59,789 bases of DNA from positions 1-59,789 of the forward strand of contig NZ_UEFQ01000017.1 in assembly GCF_900489465.1 (NCBI RefSeq). The letters run 5' to 3'. This document shows, piece after piece, positions 44,669-52,491 of the stretch. Position numbers and translations under genes: made by a program. The number at the start of each line of letters is the position of its first letter. Within the stretch, counting starts at the first letter, position 1. Under the pieces are notes generated by a model. It was not told where the DNA came from. It did no database searches and worked only from the letters and a program-made list of their open reading frames with translations. The DNA is from Aequorivita sp. CIP111184 (GTDB lineage Bacteria > Bacteroidota > Bacteroidia > Flavobacteriales > Flavobacteriaceae).

Positions 44669-46291
44669 TTATTTTCTTGCTACTTTAAACTCACTGCCAT
44701 CATACCATTTTGGGAAATAATCTTCATTAGATAATTTCAGTCCTACATTATAAAATAGCTGTAGGTCTAATCTAATACCGCTCAATTCAAAGGTTTTAGC
44801 ATCGTAATTATCTGATACCTGATGGTATTTAAATGCTCCATAATTATCATTAAACGCTTTCACTTCTTCAATACTATTATTAAATCCTTCATAAGTACCA
44901 GCAGCATACAACGCAGGGATCCCAATTTTGGCAAAATTAAAATGGTCTGATCTGAAGAAACCGCCCATTTCTGGCGTTGGATCTGGGATGATGTACCTGT
45001 TTTGTTCTTTGGCTGCTGTTTTTGCGTATTCGTCCATTTCGGACTGACCAAATCCAGTAATGGTTAAATCTTTCATTTCTCCTAGACTAGCAATCGCATC
45101 CATGTTTATATTGGCAACCGTTTTTTCTGGGTCGAATATAGGGTTTGCAGCATAATAGGCAGAACCTAATAAGCCTTGTTCTTCCCCAGTTAATGCGATA
45201 AACACAATAGATCGTTTAGTAGGTTTACTTTTCTTAAATGCTTCTGCTATTGCTAATAAACCAGCTGTACCTGTCGCATTATCTACCGCTCCATTGTAAA
45301 TAGAATCACCTTTTATGGGTTTACCTACACCTAAATGATCCCAATGTGCAGAATAGATGATTATTTCATCCTTTTGATCTGTTCCAGGTATCATGGCAAC
45401 TACATTTTTAGAAACATCTTTTTTAATTTTATTTTCAATACTAACGGAAACATTTAAATCTAATGGAATAGGTTGAAAATTTTTATCATGTGCAATAGTT
45501 TTATAATCTTGTCCTTTCATGGCTGATACATCAAACATTTTTTGAGCACTTTCATTAGTTATCCAAGATTCTACAGCTAAAAGTGGTGAATCGCTTTCAA
45601 TTACCAATTTAGCGCCACTCCAACTAGATTCTATCACATTCCAGCCATAAGAAGCCGGTTCAGTTTCATGAATTATAATTACTCCGGCTGCACCTTGTCT
45701 TGCTGCTTCTTCATATTTGTATGTCCAACGGCCATAATAGGTCATTTCGTTGCCTTTAAATAATGTTGAATCTGCTGATTTAAAGCCCGGATCATTGATT
45801 AAAACAACGGCTGTTTTTCCTTTCCAGTCAATGCCTTCATAATCATTCCACCCATATTCGGGAGCAACAATCCCGTAACCAGCAAACACAAGTTCTGAGT
45901 TTTCAAGACTCACTTCTGTGACTGTTTTATTTGTGGTAGCTACAAAATCTTTTAAGTAAGCTAAATCAAAACTTTTATTTTTGTCACTAATTGTCATGTG
46001 TTTAGAAGGTGTTCCGTCAATTTCTACCATTGGAACAACTTGAAAAAAACTTTCACCATTCCCTGGTAAAAGCCCGAGTTTCTCAAACTCATCTTTTAAA
46101 TAACTTACGGTTTTTACTTCTCCTTCAGTAAATGGTTTTCTTCCTAGAAATTCATCTGATGATAGCCGTTCAATATGATTGCCAATAGTTGTTTGATTTA
46201 CTGCAACAATGTTTGTGTCTAACTTTTTGTTGTTGTTACAACCACTAAAAAGCACTGTTACTATTAAAATTTTTAAATATTTTTTCATCAT
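44669..46291 (-). CDS. M28 family metallopeptidase (PA-domain aminopeptidase), lipoprotein
   Basis: A 540-residue exported zinc peptidase with lipobox ending at Cys18 (LFSGCNNNK). A PA domain (about 130-290) is inserted before the catalytic core. The M28 ligands are visible: His/Asp in YSAHWDHLGV, Asp in NGAVDNATGTAG, Glu-Glu in LTGEEQGLLGSAYY, Asp in NINMDAIA and His in RSDHFNFAKIG. Such enzymes remove N-terminal residues from peptides outside the cytoplasm. Upstream is a long palindromic element, so it may sit in an exchangeable gene slot. Confidence 0.92.
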   Translation of the reverse strand: MMKKYLKILIVTVLFSGCNNNKKLDTNIVAVNQTTIGNHIERLSSDEFLGRKPFTEGEVKTVSYLKDEFEKLGLLPGNGESFFQVVPMVEIDGTPSKHMTISDKNKSFDLAYLKDFVATTNKTVTEVSLENSELVFAGYGIVAPEYGWNDYEGIDWKGKTAVVLINDPGFKSADSTLFKGNEMTYYGRWTYKYEEAARQGAAGVIIIHETEPASYGWNVIESSWSGAKLVIESDSPLLAVESWITNESAQKMFDVSAMKGQDYKTIAHDKNFQPIPLDLNVSVSIENKIKKDVSKNVVAMIPGTDQKDEIIIYSAHWDHLGVGKPIKGDSIYNGAVDNATGTAGLLAIAEAFKKSKPTKRSIVFIALTGEEQGLLGSAYYAANPIFDPEKTVANINMDAIASLGEMKDLTITGFGQSEMDEYAKTAAKEQNRYIIPDPTPEMGGFFRSDHFNFAKIGIPALYAAGTYEGFNNSIEEVKAFNDNYGAFKYHQVSDNYDAKTFELSGIRLDLQLFYNVGLKLSNEDYFPKWYDGSEFKVARK

Positions 46292-46329
46292 TTATATTTT
46301 AAATTGAATGTGCGGTTTAATTATTGTGA

Positions 46330-46450
46330 ACGGTTTTGTGTATGATTTCGTTACGTGTTTCAGCAACTAAATTAGTAAACTAAAACGAACCAGAGGAAAT
46401 TCCGAAGGAATTTCCAAGTAGACGAGAACTAGCAATGAATTATACACTTT
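46330..46450. repeat. Long imperfect palindrome (cassette-border-like element A)
   Basis: Outer arms GTGTATGATT (46338-46347) and AATTATACAC (46438-46447) are inverted with one mismatch. At the centre GGAAATTCC-GAA-GGAATTTCC (46395-46415) is a perfect 9-bp palindrome. The left edge ACGGTTTTGTGTAT recurs as ACGGTCTTGTGTAT at 47227, so the elements form a family. It lies between the M28 and DUF6090 genes. Confidence 0.6.
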
Positions 46451-46475
46451 AGTACTTTCGTTATTTTTTATTCAG

Positions 46476-47198
46476 CTATTGTTCTAATTCTTTGTCAATT
46501 TGAGCAATAATATCTATAAGACTTTCTTGGTTTATGACAAATGTCCTCCAATAATAAAAATTCTTTGATTCAAAATAAATATTAAGATCAGCTATTAAAT
46601 TTTTATCCGTTAAATCACTAATATTTTTATATGGCTTGTATGTTATTATATGAGCATACTTATAATCTAAATCCGATGAACTCTGCCTCAAGATTTCAAA
46701 TAAATTTTCATTGGTAGGTGCATTAAAAGTATAAAACCTTTGAATATTTGAATATAAGGTGTCATTTATTATAAGATCAGAATTGCCATCAGCAATCATA
46801 GCATCATATGCACTTGTGTTTGATCGAAAGGGCATATCATATCCAAATAACTCCGAATAAGATATTTTGCTAATAGTATCAAAGCCTGCAAAGGAAGCTA
46901 TTTCTTTACGAGGATTAAATGAAGGTAAAATCTTTTTAAAGTACATAATCTCTCTTCCCCAATAAGGTTTTAATTCTTCGATTAACTCTAAATCTTTAAA
47001 CATATCCGAACGAATTTCTTTTAAGATTGTGGTAGCTTTCATTTTGCCTTTTTGAACTTCATTCCAATTATTAATCTGCAAAGCAATCAGAATTCCAATT
47101 ACCACTAATAGAATTTCACCAATCGCATAAATCAGATATTTACTGAATTTATTTTCAATCAGCATTTTTTGTCTAATTTTTCTAAAGAATTTTATCAT
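46476..47198 (-). CDS. DUF6090 family membrane-anchored protein
   Basis: A 240-residue protein with a single N-terminal membrane helix (about 20-42). The strongly conserved opening KYLIYAIGEILLVVIGILIA ending in LQINNWNE is the mark of DUF6090 proteins of Bacteroidota. The remainder is a helical outer domain without catalytic motifs. These genes are numerous in flavobacterial genomes, often in variable regions; function unknown. It is bordered on both sides by palindromic elements. Confidence 0.85.
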   Translation of the reverse strand: MIKFFRKIRQKMLIENKFSKYLIYAIGEILLVVIGILIALQINNWNEVQKGKMKATTILKEIRSDMFKDLELIEELKPYWGREIMYFKKILPSFNPRKEIASFAGFDTISKISYSELFGYDMPFRSNTSAYDAMIADGNSDLIINDTLYSNIQRFYTFNAPTNENLFEILRQSSSDLDYKYAHIITYKPYKNISDLTDKNLIADLNIYFESKNFYYWRTFVINQESLIDIIAQIDKELEQ

Positions 47199-47227
47199 TG
47201 GTTAGCGGTTTCTGATAATGAAGCACA

Positions 47228-47290
47228 CGGTCTTGTGTATTAAAAGTAGTGCTGAAAATAAGCGATAATTTTCGGATACAACACAAGCCG
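47228..47290. repeat. Palindromic element C between DUF6090 gene and methyltransferase remnant
   Basis: CGGTCTTGTGTAT (47228-47240) faces ATACAACACAAGCCG (47276-47290); the arms pair with a few unpaired bases. Its left edge matches element A. Its right arm is part of the 79-bp direct repeat. Confidence 0.5.
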
Positions 47291-47358
47291 AATTTTTAAA
47301 TTTTACTAATTATTTTATTTTTAGGAATTTGTCCACCGAAGGATTACTGTTTCCAAAA
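47280..47358. repeat. 79-bp direct repeat, copy 1
   Basis: From AACACAAGCC to GTTTCCAAAA; 75 of 79 bases match copy 2 at 58408-58486 in the same orientation. The repeat covers the last codons and stop of the methyltransferase remnant and the flanking palindrome arm. The two copies bracket the 47.8-57.9 kb gene cluster. Confidence 0.85.
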
Positions 47359-47708
47359 GGTGTTAAATGGTCTTCTGTTATACTGTTTATTTTTTCAAAT
47401 CCGTTGTTAATTCCTCTTCGTTGTATTGTTTTATTTCTAGACCACTACATTTTTCAGGTCCATTCTTTTGAAAAGGTTCCGATTGTCAAGAATCCGTTTA
47501 CCGAATTTCTTGCGGTTTTCATATATTTTTTTATTTGCTCAGTCGTTGTAAGAAAATGAAAGGTTGCTCTATCGTGCCAAACATCAAAAGTCATATTTGT
47601 TTCAAATTCCGTAATGTCGCTTACAATCCAATTTACTTTATTTGCTTTTTCTCCAAATGGGTTTGTTAACGCTTTATTGATTTGAAATACGTAATGTTCA
47701 TTATGCAT
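47310..47708 (-). pseudogene. SAM-dependent methyltransferase remnant
   Basis: The minus-strand frame from 47708 gives KVNWIVSDITEF and FDVWHDRATFHFLTT, then NGFLTIGTFS, typical of the C-terminal half of a class I methyltransferase. The N-terminal part with the SAM-binding motif I is missing. After GTFS the frame shifts (KEWT and stop); the next frame continues GPEKCSGLEIKQYNEEEL, and a further shift gives ITEDHLTPFG. The final residues NSNPSVDKFLKIK before stop 47312-47310 fall inside the 79-bp repeat and look chimeric. The gene is truncated and frameshifted. Confidence 0.75.
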
Positions 47709-47821
47709 ATTTTCTTAGTAATTTTTTACAAATGTGGTATAATATATTTTGTCGTCGATATAAAGTAACTTAAATTGTAAATCCTTCTTTTTTTACTTTT
47801 ATATTGTACTAATAAAAAAAC

Positions 47822-49177
47822 CTACTTCAAATAAATCGTCTTTCGGTTTACAAATTCCATCATTCCGTCTTTGGAAAGTTCGCGACCGTAGCCTGATAGT
47901 TTAGTTCCTCCAAATGGTAATCTTGGGTCAGATTTTACGAGTTGATTTATAAAATATGCGCCGTCGCTTACTTTATTGGAGTGGCTTAATGCCAGTTCTG
48001 TATTTTTTGTGCAAACGGTTACGCCCAATCCGTATTTTGAGTTTTCTGAAAGTTCGAATGCGTGTTCTATGCTTTTAGCTTTAATCATTGCAGCTAAAGG
48101 TCCAAAACTTTCTTCATCAAAAGCTGCCATTCCAGGTTTTACATCGCCCAAAATAGTTGGTTCGTGGAAACATCCTTTTTGTTTGCCGCCGTGTATTAAT
48201 TTTGCGCCTTGTTTCACAGATTCTTTTACTTGTTTTTGTAATTGGTCCGCAAGGTCTTTTCGTGCCAAAGGGCCGATTGTTGTTTCTTCATTAATCGGAT
48301 CGCCTTCTTTTAAACCTTTTACGGCTTTGGTAAATTTTTCAACGAATTCGTCATAAATGCCTTCCAATAAAATAAAGCGTTTTGCCGCAATGCAACTTTG
48401 GCCGCTATTCATCATTCGTGCCGTTAGGGCAATTTCTACCGTTTTATCTATATTTGCATCTTCCCAAACTATAAAAGCGTTGCTGCCGCCAAGTTCTAAT
48501 ACTGTTTTCTTTATATATTTTCCGGCTAAAGATGCTACGGTCGAGCCCGCTTTTTCGCTTCCTGTTAATGTTATTGCTTTTATGGCATCGTGTGCAATAA
48601 TTTGTTCAGTTACATCGTGGTCAACAATTAGATTTTGGAAAACGTGTTTTGGATAACCAGCTTTTGTAAATACATCTTCAATCATTTGGGCACAGCCAAA
48701 AACGTTTGATGCATGTTTTAAAAAGCCTACATTTCCTGAAGTAAGAGTAGGTGCTGCATACCTAAAAACTTGCCAAAAAGGAAAGTTCCATGGCATTACG
48801 GCAAAAATACCGCCAATTGGATTATGGCTTACAAAACTTTTTGTTGCGTCACTTTCTATAATTTCATCGGCTAAGAAAGTTTTCGCATTTTCAGCATAAT
48901 AATCACAAACTGTAGCACATTTATTTACTTCAGATTTAGATTCGGTAATGGGTTTTCCCATTTCCAAGGTAATCATCTTAGCATATTCGTCTACATTATC
49001 ACGAAGAACTTGTCCTGCTTTTTTAATAAGTGCACAACGTTCTTTCAGCGGAACATTTCGCCAAGATTGAAAAGCTTTTTGACTGTTCTCTAATTTTTCA
49101 ACCAACTCTTTATTGGTTAATGCTTTATATGTTTTTATTTCTTTTCCGTTATACGGATTTACACTTTTAAATTCCAT
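47822..49177 (-). CDS. Aldehyde dehydrogenase, succinate-semialdehyde type
   Basis: A 451-residue NAD(P)-dependent aldehyde dehydrogenase. Catalytic C262 lies in [13 protein letters not shown] and general base E228 in TVLELGGSN; cofactor-binding PWNFPFWQ and LTGSEKAGS are present. Sequence pattern and length match the NAD-dependent SSADH group, which oxidises succinate semialdehyde to succinate, but gamma-aminobutyraldehyde or glutarate semialdehyde are possible substrates. It follows the C45 hydrolase gene by 20 bases and forms the end of the cluster that starts with a GABA-type aminotransferase; together the two would convert an omega-amino acid to a dicarboxylate. Confidence 0.88.
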   Translation of the reverse strand: MEFKSVNPYNGKEIKTYKALTNKELVEKLENSQKAFQSWRNVPLKERCALIKKAGQVLRDNVDEYAKMITLEMGKPITESKSEVNKCATVCDYYAENAKTFLADEIIESDATKSFVSHNPIGGIFAVMPWNFPFWQVFRYAAPTLTSGNVGFLKHASNVFGCAQMIEDVFTKAGYPKHVFQNLIVDHDVTEQIIAHDAIKAITLTGSEKAGSTVASLAGKYIKKTVLELGGSNAFIVWEDANIDKTVEIALTARMMNSGQSCIAAKRFILLEGIYDEFVEKFTKAVKGLKEGDPINEETTIGPLARKDLADQLQKQVKESVKQGAKLIHGGKQKGCFHEPTILGDVKPGMAAFDEESFGPLAAMIKAKSIEHAFELSENSKYGLGVTVCTKNTELALSHSNKVSDGAYFINQLVKSDPRLPFGGTKLSGYGRELSKDGMMEFVNRKTIYLK

Positions 49178-49197
49178 ATTATTCAGTAGTTATAAGA

Positions 49198-50421
49198 TTA
49201 ATAGGTTGTTGGTTGATTCCAGAAATTCGCTATTTCTTCCCAAACCACTTCGCCATTTGGCATTAATTTATTCCGAAGTTCTTTTTGTTTTGCTTTAGAC
49301 TCATTGCCAACCATACTTTTCACTAAGGAATCTACAACAGCATCTTGCCATCTATATGAATTTTCTGCAACATATTCAGCAGTTTGAATTGGTGTAGCAG
49401 ATGTTTGAGCTGGAGTATAAATTGAAGGCGCAGCTTGAAATCCTAAATTATACTGAATTAAAATCCGTTCTTCTTTAAAATCATCGAAACTTCGTTCGAT
49501 TGCTACGTCTGGCCACAAAATTTGCATTCTCATTTTTTCAGGTTGATATACTGAAGTATAAAGCGTTCCAAACCCTTCTTTGAATTTTGTATTATATAAA
49601 GGTGGATGTAAAAAAGCCTTTGCCAATTCTGAAGAACTTACATTTTTAGATTTTAGATAATTTTTGATAAAATTATAGCGTTTTACGGTTTGATTAAATT
49701 GCGCATTTTCTGGCCAATCTACCGTTCCTTGGTGATTTGTAGCGAATGGGGTAGTGGTAACAAATGGTTCCTTATCTGGCGCTAACATTACGGTTTTAAT
49801 TGTTCCTTTTTTATCTACAACGGTCACATTATAAGACATATGAGACGGAATGCTTTTCAACGTTTTTACAGCTTCTGCCGTAGTTTTACAAAACTCCAAC
49901 ACATATCGTAAAATAAATGGAATACCAAAGCCAACACCAATTTCCTTGCGACCTCCAAAAGTTAGGGAAACGCAAAGTCCAGCGTCATTCATACCATCTA
50001 CAAGACCAATTAAACAATCTGAAGTTCCCATTACTTTATGGGTATTCCATTTACTTAGCAGAACTATTCCTTCCAATAAATCTGGATGATAATCGTAATT
50101 TCTGACTAATTGAATTTCATCTGTATCTATAACTGCTTGTGCGCATGCACTAATATATGCTGGTGGTTGAAATCCTGTTAAAAACCTTGCGAGTTCTGGG
50201 TCTTTATCTGCATTCGTGATGTTGCACAAATGCTCATAAGTAAGCCACATTTTGGGCATATATTTTTTTAATGCTTCTTGTGAAGTCTTTAAATCTGGAG
50301 TTGAAGATGTGTTTTGCGATAAAAACCAAATTCTATAGTTTGGCCAAAATTTGTCGAATAAACTTTTCCATCTTTGGCCAGCTTTTGATGGTTCAGAAAC
50401 TGTATTGAATTGTAATTGCAT
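49198..50421 (-). CDS. C45-type Ntn hydrolase (acyltransferase/amidase-like)
   Basis: A 407-residue protein resembling the C45 family (acyl-CoA:6-aminopenicillanate acyltransferase and choloylglycine-type Ntn hydrolases). The probable nucleophile is internal: C93 in AYISACAQAVI, followed by RNYDYHP (107-113), SDCLIGLVDGMNDAGLCVSLTFGG and an ATNHQG motif. Family members mature by self-cleavage just before the Cys, so residues 1-92 would be a propeptide or alpha chain. They cleave or form amide bonds on amino acids and small acyl amines. No signal peptide, so cytoplasmic. Here it may release an amide made by the ATP-grasp enzyme encoded upstream. Confidence 0.75.
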   Translation of the reverse strand: MQLQFNTVSEPSKAGQRWKSLFDKFWPNYRIWFLSQNTSSTPDLKTSQEALKKYMPKMWLTYEHLCNITNADKDPELARFLTGFQPPAYISACAQAVIDTDEIQLVRNYDYHPDLLEGIVLLSKWNTHKVMGTSDCLIGLVDGMNDAGLCVSLTFGGRKEIGVGFGIPFILRYVLEFCKTTAEAVKTLKSIPSHMSYNVTVVDKKGTIKTVMLAPDKEPFVTTTPFATNHQGTVDWPENAQFNQTVKRYNFIKNYLKSKNVSSSELAKAFLHPPLYNTKFKEGFGTLYTSVYQPEKMRMQILWPDVAIERSFDDFKEERILIQYNLGFQAAPSIYTPAQTSATPIQTAEYVAENSYRWQDAVVDSLVKSMVGNESKAKQKELRNKLMPNGEVVWEEIANFWNQPTTY

Positions 50422-50460
50422 TTTTTTTTATATTTATTAATTCTTTTTCAAAGTTAATTT

Positions 50461-50547
50461 TCTCTGTGCATCACTATAATACTCTGCGAAACTCAGTGTT
50501 TAAGCTATTACGCGGAGTTACTCAGAGAAAAAAGAGATTCACAGAGA
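50461..50547. repeat. Imperfect palindromic intergenic repeat
   Basis: TCTCTGTGCATC at the left faces GATTCACAGAGA at the right. Inner words ACTCTGCGAAACTC and CGCGGAGTTACTCAGAG continue the symmetry. It has the form of a dispersed flavobacterial intergenic repeat, though only one copy is in this window. Confidence 0.5.
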
Positions 50548-50572
50548 TTTGAGTTTATTTGCTGGACATAAA

Positions 50573-50603
50573 GACCTCACAGGTTTTTAATACCTATGAG
50601 GTC
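50573..50603. repeat. REP-like hairpin
   Basis: GACCTCA-c-AGGT, 7-base loop, ACCT-a-TGAGGTC: an 11-bp stem with one mismatch. It lies between the stop of the ATP-grasp gene and the C45 gene on the minus strand; with no clear T-run it is more likely a REP element than a terminator, but could attenuate transcription or protect mRNA. Confidence 0.55.
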
Positions 50604-50632
50604 TAAAATGAAATTCAACTTTTTCGGTTTTT

Positions 50633-52267
50633 TTATTTAGTAAGACTTCCAGTTAACACAACTTTCTCTCTTTTGTCTTCCACAATTTCTGAAACATATT
50701 GTCCACGGATAGCTTTTATCCAATTTTGAGCACGTTCGTTTAGTTGGAAATCATTTGTCATCATTCTTCCTCTTGAAACTAAGATTCCCATATCTGCGCC
50801 TTCATATAGATAATCGCCTTTTTTAGAAATGTGCAAGAAAAATGCTTCACTTTCGCTTTCAACGGCTCTTCTATGACTATCCATTCTATCGTATTGAATA
50901 TGTCCGTTATCAAACATTTTCCAAATACCTGTCATTGGGGCTTCAGAAACGTATTCGATTGTATCTTCTGTATGTTTGATAATTAATTGGCTCCAACCAT
51001 CAATATTTGCTTGTCTTGCCCATCTTGCATTAAGTTCCTTCACATTTAGCTTGTAATCTACATTCATCCATTCTAATATGTGAAATACAAAAAGTGGTGC
51101 ATCTGCCAAGGCAAAAACTGCGTGATTTGTAATTGAACTTGCGCCCGTAACTCTTGGGTTTAACTCGCCTAAGTAAACTTCACCGTTGTCTTGATCTATT
51201 AAAAAGTCTAATTCAAAATAGCCTTTGTAACCTTCTTTTCTTAATTGGTCTCCAAAAAGTTGGGTGTATTTGGTTGCTTTATCTCGAATATCTTTGGTAA
51301 ATGCATTCGGATAAATTTCGTTACCACACCAACCACCTTTGTAAGGGGTCATTTCTTTAAAACCGACAAGCTCTGTCATTAATGGAGCTACAATGGTTCC
51401 GTGTTTGGTTACACAAGCTTCAATTGCAGAGCCTTTACAATTAATACGCTTCATTATTTTTACTTCTTTTTCCTTTTCAATTTCCTCAGCGTGTTTTTTA
51501 TATTCTGCTTCATTTGTAATGAAAAAAGTGGTGTGACCAGAGTCTCCAAAAGGAGTTTGAATTACTAAATCTGTACCTAATTTTTTTGAAACTTCGCTCA
51601 AATGTTTATAGTCTTTAACTTTAGAAAGCACATAAGGAACACAAGCTACGCCCGCTTTTTCGGCGATGCGGTTTGTGTTTACTTTGTTGTCCATTAATGT
51701 TCTCATCTTGGCAGGTGGAAACATAATTTCAAGACCTAACTTTTTGGCAAGTTTCTCTGTGTTTTCATCAAACATTAAAAACATTGCTTTTCCTACATCT
51801 TTTCCGTTTCGTCTTGAATCTATATACTCTTGCACCTCTGGATGTTGAAGCAAATAGTTATTTATATCTTCAATTCCTGTAAATTCATCGTGCGGAATTT
51901 CATTTTTTGGCGAAAAAACATTGGGATGCAATCCATCAAAACACTCTATATGGCAAATAAATTTGAAACCTTTAATCCACTCATCTGCACCCAACATATT
52001 AAAGTTTGTGGAACTTATAAAATAAAGTGGTGTTTCATTTTTGTGGAAATAACGTCTAATGTCTGGAATGCCATTTAACACTTCGTCTTTTACTGCTTTT
52101 TGTTTTGGAGCAGTTTTTTTAACAACCATTTTTTTGGCAGTTTCTTTTTTAGAACTGACTTTTCCCTCGTCAACCTTAGCTTTAGCGACAGTTAATTTCT
52201 TATCGGTCGCTTTTTTAGTAGTTGTTTTAGTATTTTTATTTGCAGTCATTGTTTTTTCTGTTGCCAT
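50633..52267 (-). CDS. ATP-grasp ligase with lysine-rich N-terminal tail
   Basis: A 544-residue protein. Residues 1-62 are a Lys/Thr/Ala-rich, histone-H1-like tail (MATEKTMTANKNTKTTTKKA and onward). Residues ~65-190 form a pre-ATP-grasp domain. The ATP-grasp fold follows: MRTLMDNKVNTNRIAEKAGV, QTPFGDSGHTTFF (about 232-245, glycine-rich loop), YFELDFLID, and the Mg-binding GELNPRVTGASS. It is of the carboxylate-amine ligase/biotin-carboxylase-like type and would join a carboxylate to an amine at the cost of ATP. No biotin-related partner is nearby. Context suggests a polyamine or amino acid as the amine. The substrate is not known; the tail is unusual for an enzyme. Confidence 0.8.
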   Translation of the reverse strand: MATEKTMTANKNTKTTTKKATDKKLTVAKAKVDEGKVSSKKETAKKMVVKKTAPKQKAVKDEVLNGIPDIRRYFHKNETPLYFISSTNFNMLGADEWIKGFKFICHIECFDGLHPNVFSPKNEIPHDEFTGIEDINNYLLQHPEVQEYIDSRRNGKDVGKAMFLMFDENTEKLAKKLGLEIMFPPAKMRTLMDNKVNTNRIAEKAGVACVPYVLSKVKDYKHLSEVSKKLGTDLVIQTPFGDSGHTTFFITNEAEYKKHAEEIEKEKEVKIMKRINCKGSAIEACVTKHGTIVAPLMTELVGFKEMTPYKGGWCGNEIYPNAFTKDIRDKATKYTQLFGDQLRKEGYKGYFELDFLIDQDNGEVYLGELNPRVTGASSITNHAVFALADAPLFVFHILEWMNVDYKLNVKELNARWARQANIDGWSQLIIKHTEDTIEYVSEAPMTGIWKMFDNGHIQYDRMDSHRRAVESESEAFFLHISKKGDYLYEGADMGILVSRGRMMTNDFQLNERAQNWIKAIRGQYVSEIVEDKREKVVLTGSLTK

Positions 52268-52309
52268 TGAATTCTATAAATTTTAAATTATTGGTTTATT
52301 TTATAATGT

Positions 52310-52334
52310 GAATTATTTCAATATGAAATAATTC
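52310..52334. promoter_or_regulatory. Perfect 11-bp inverted repeat upstream of the ATP-grasp gene
   Basis: GAATTATTTCA-ATA-TGAAATAATTC, located 43-67 bases upstream of the ATP-grasp start codon, in the only sizable gaps of the cluster. The symmetry and position fit an operator for a dimeric regulator; it has no T-run and little GC, so it is not a usual terminator. Confidence 0.45.
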
Positions 52335-52491
52335 GCTTCTCAAGTCATTAAAACCAAATTATAATGACATTCTGTATTTTATTTATTTTCTAAATATTCA
52401 TTGTTTTTAATGAAAATTACCAAATATTGAACTTGTTATTAAATAATTCTGAGGTTTCAAGTCTAAAAACGCAGCGTTCTAAAGTCTATTT

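Noticed and set aside
50633-52267. Biotin carboxylase
   Set aside because: The ATP-grasp fold is similar, but no biotin carrier or carboxyltransferase is nearby and the lysine-rich tail and context point to a different ligase.
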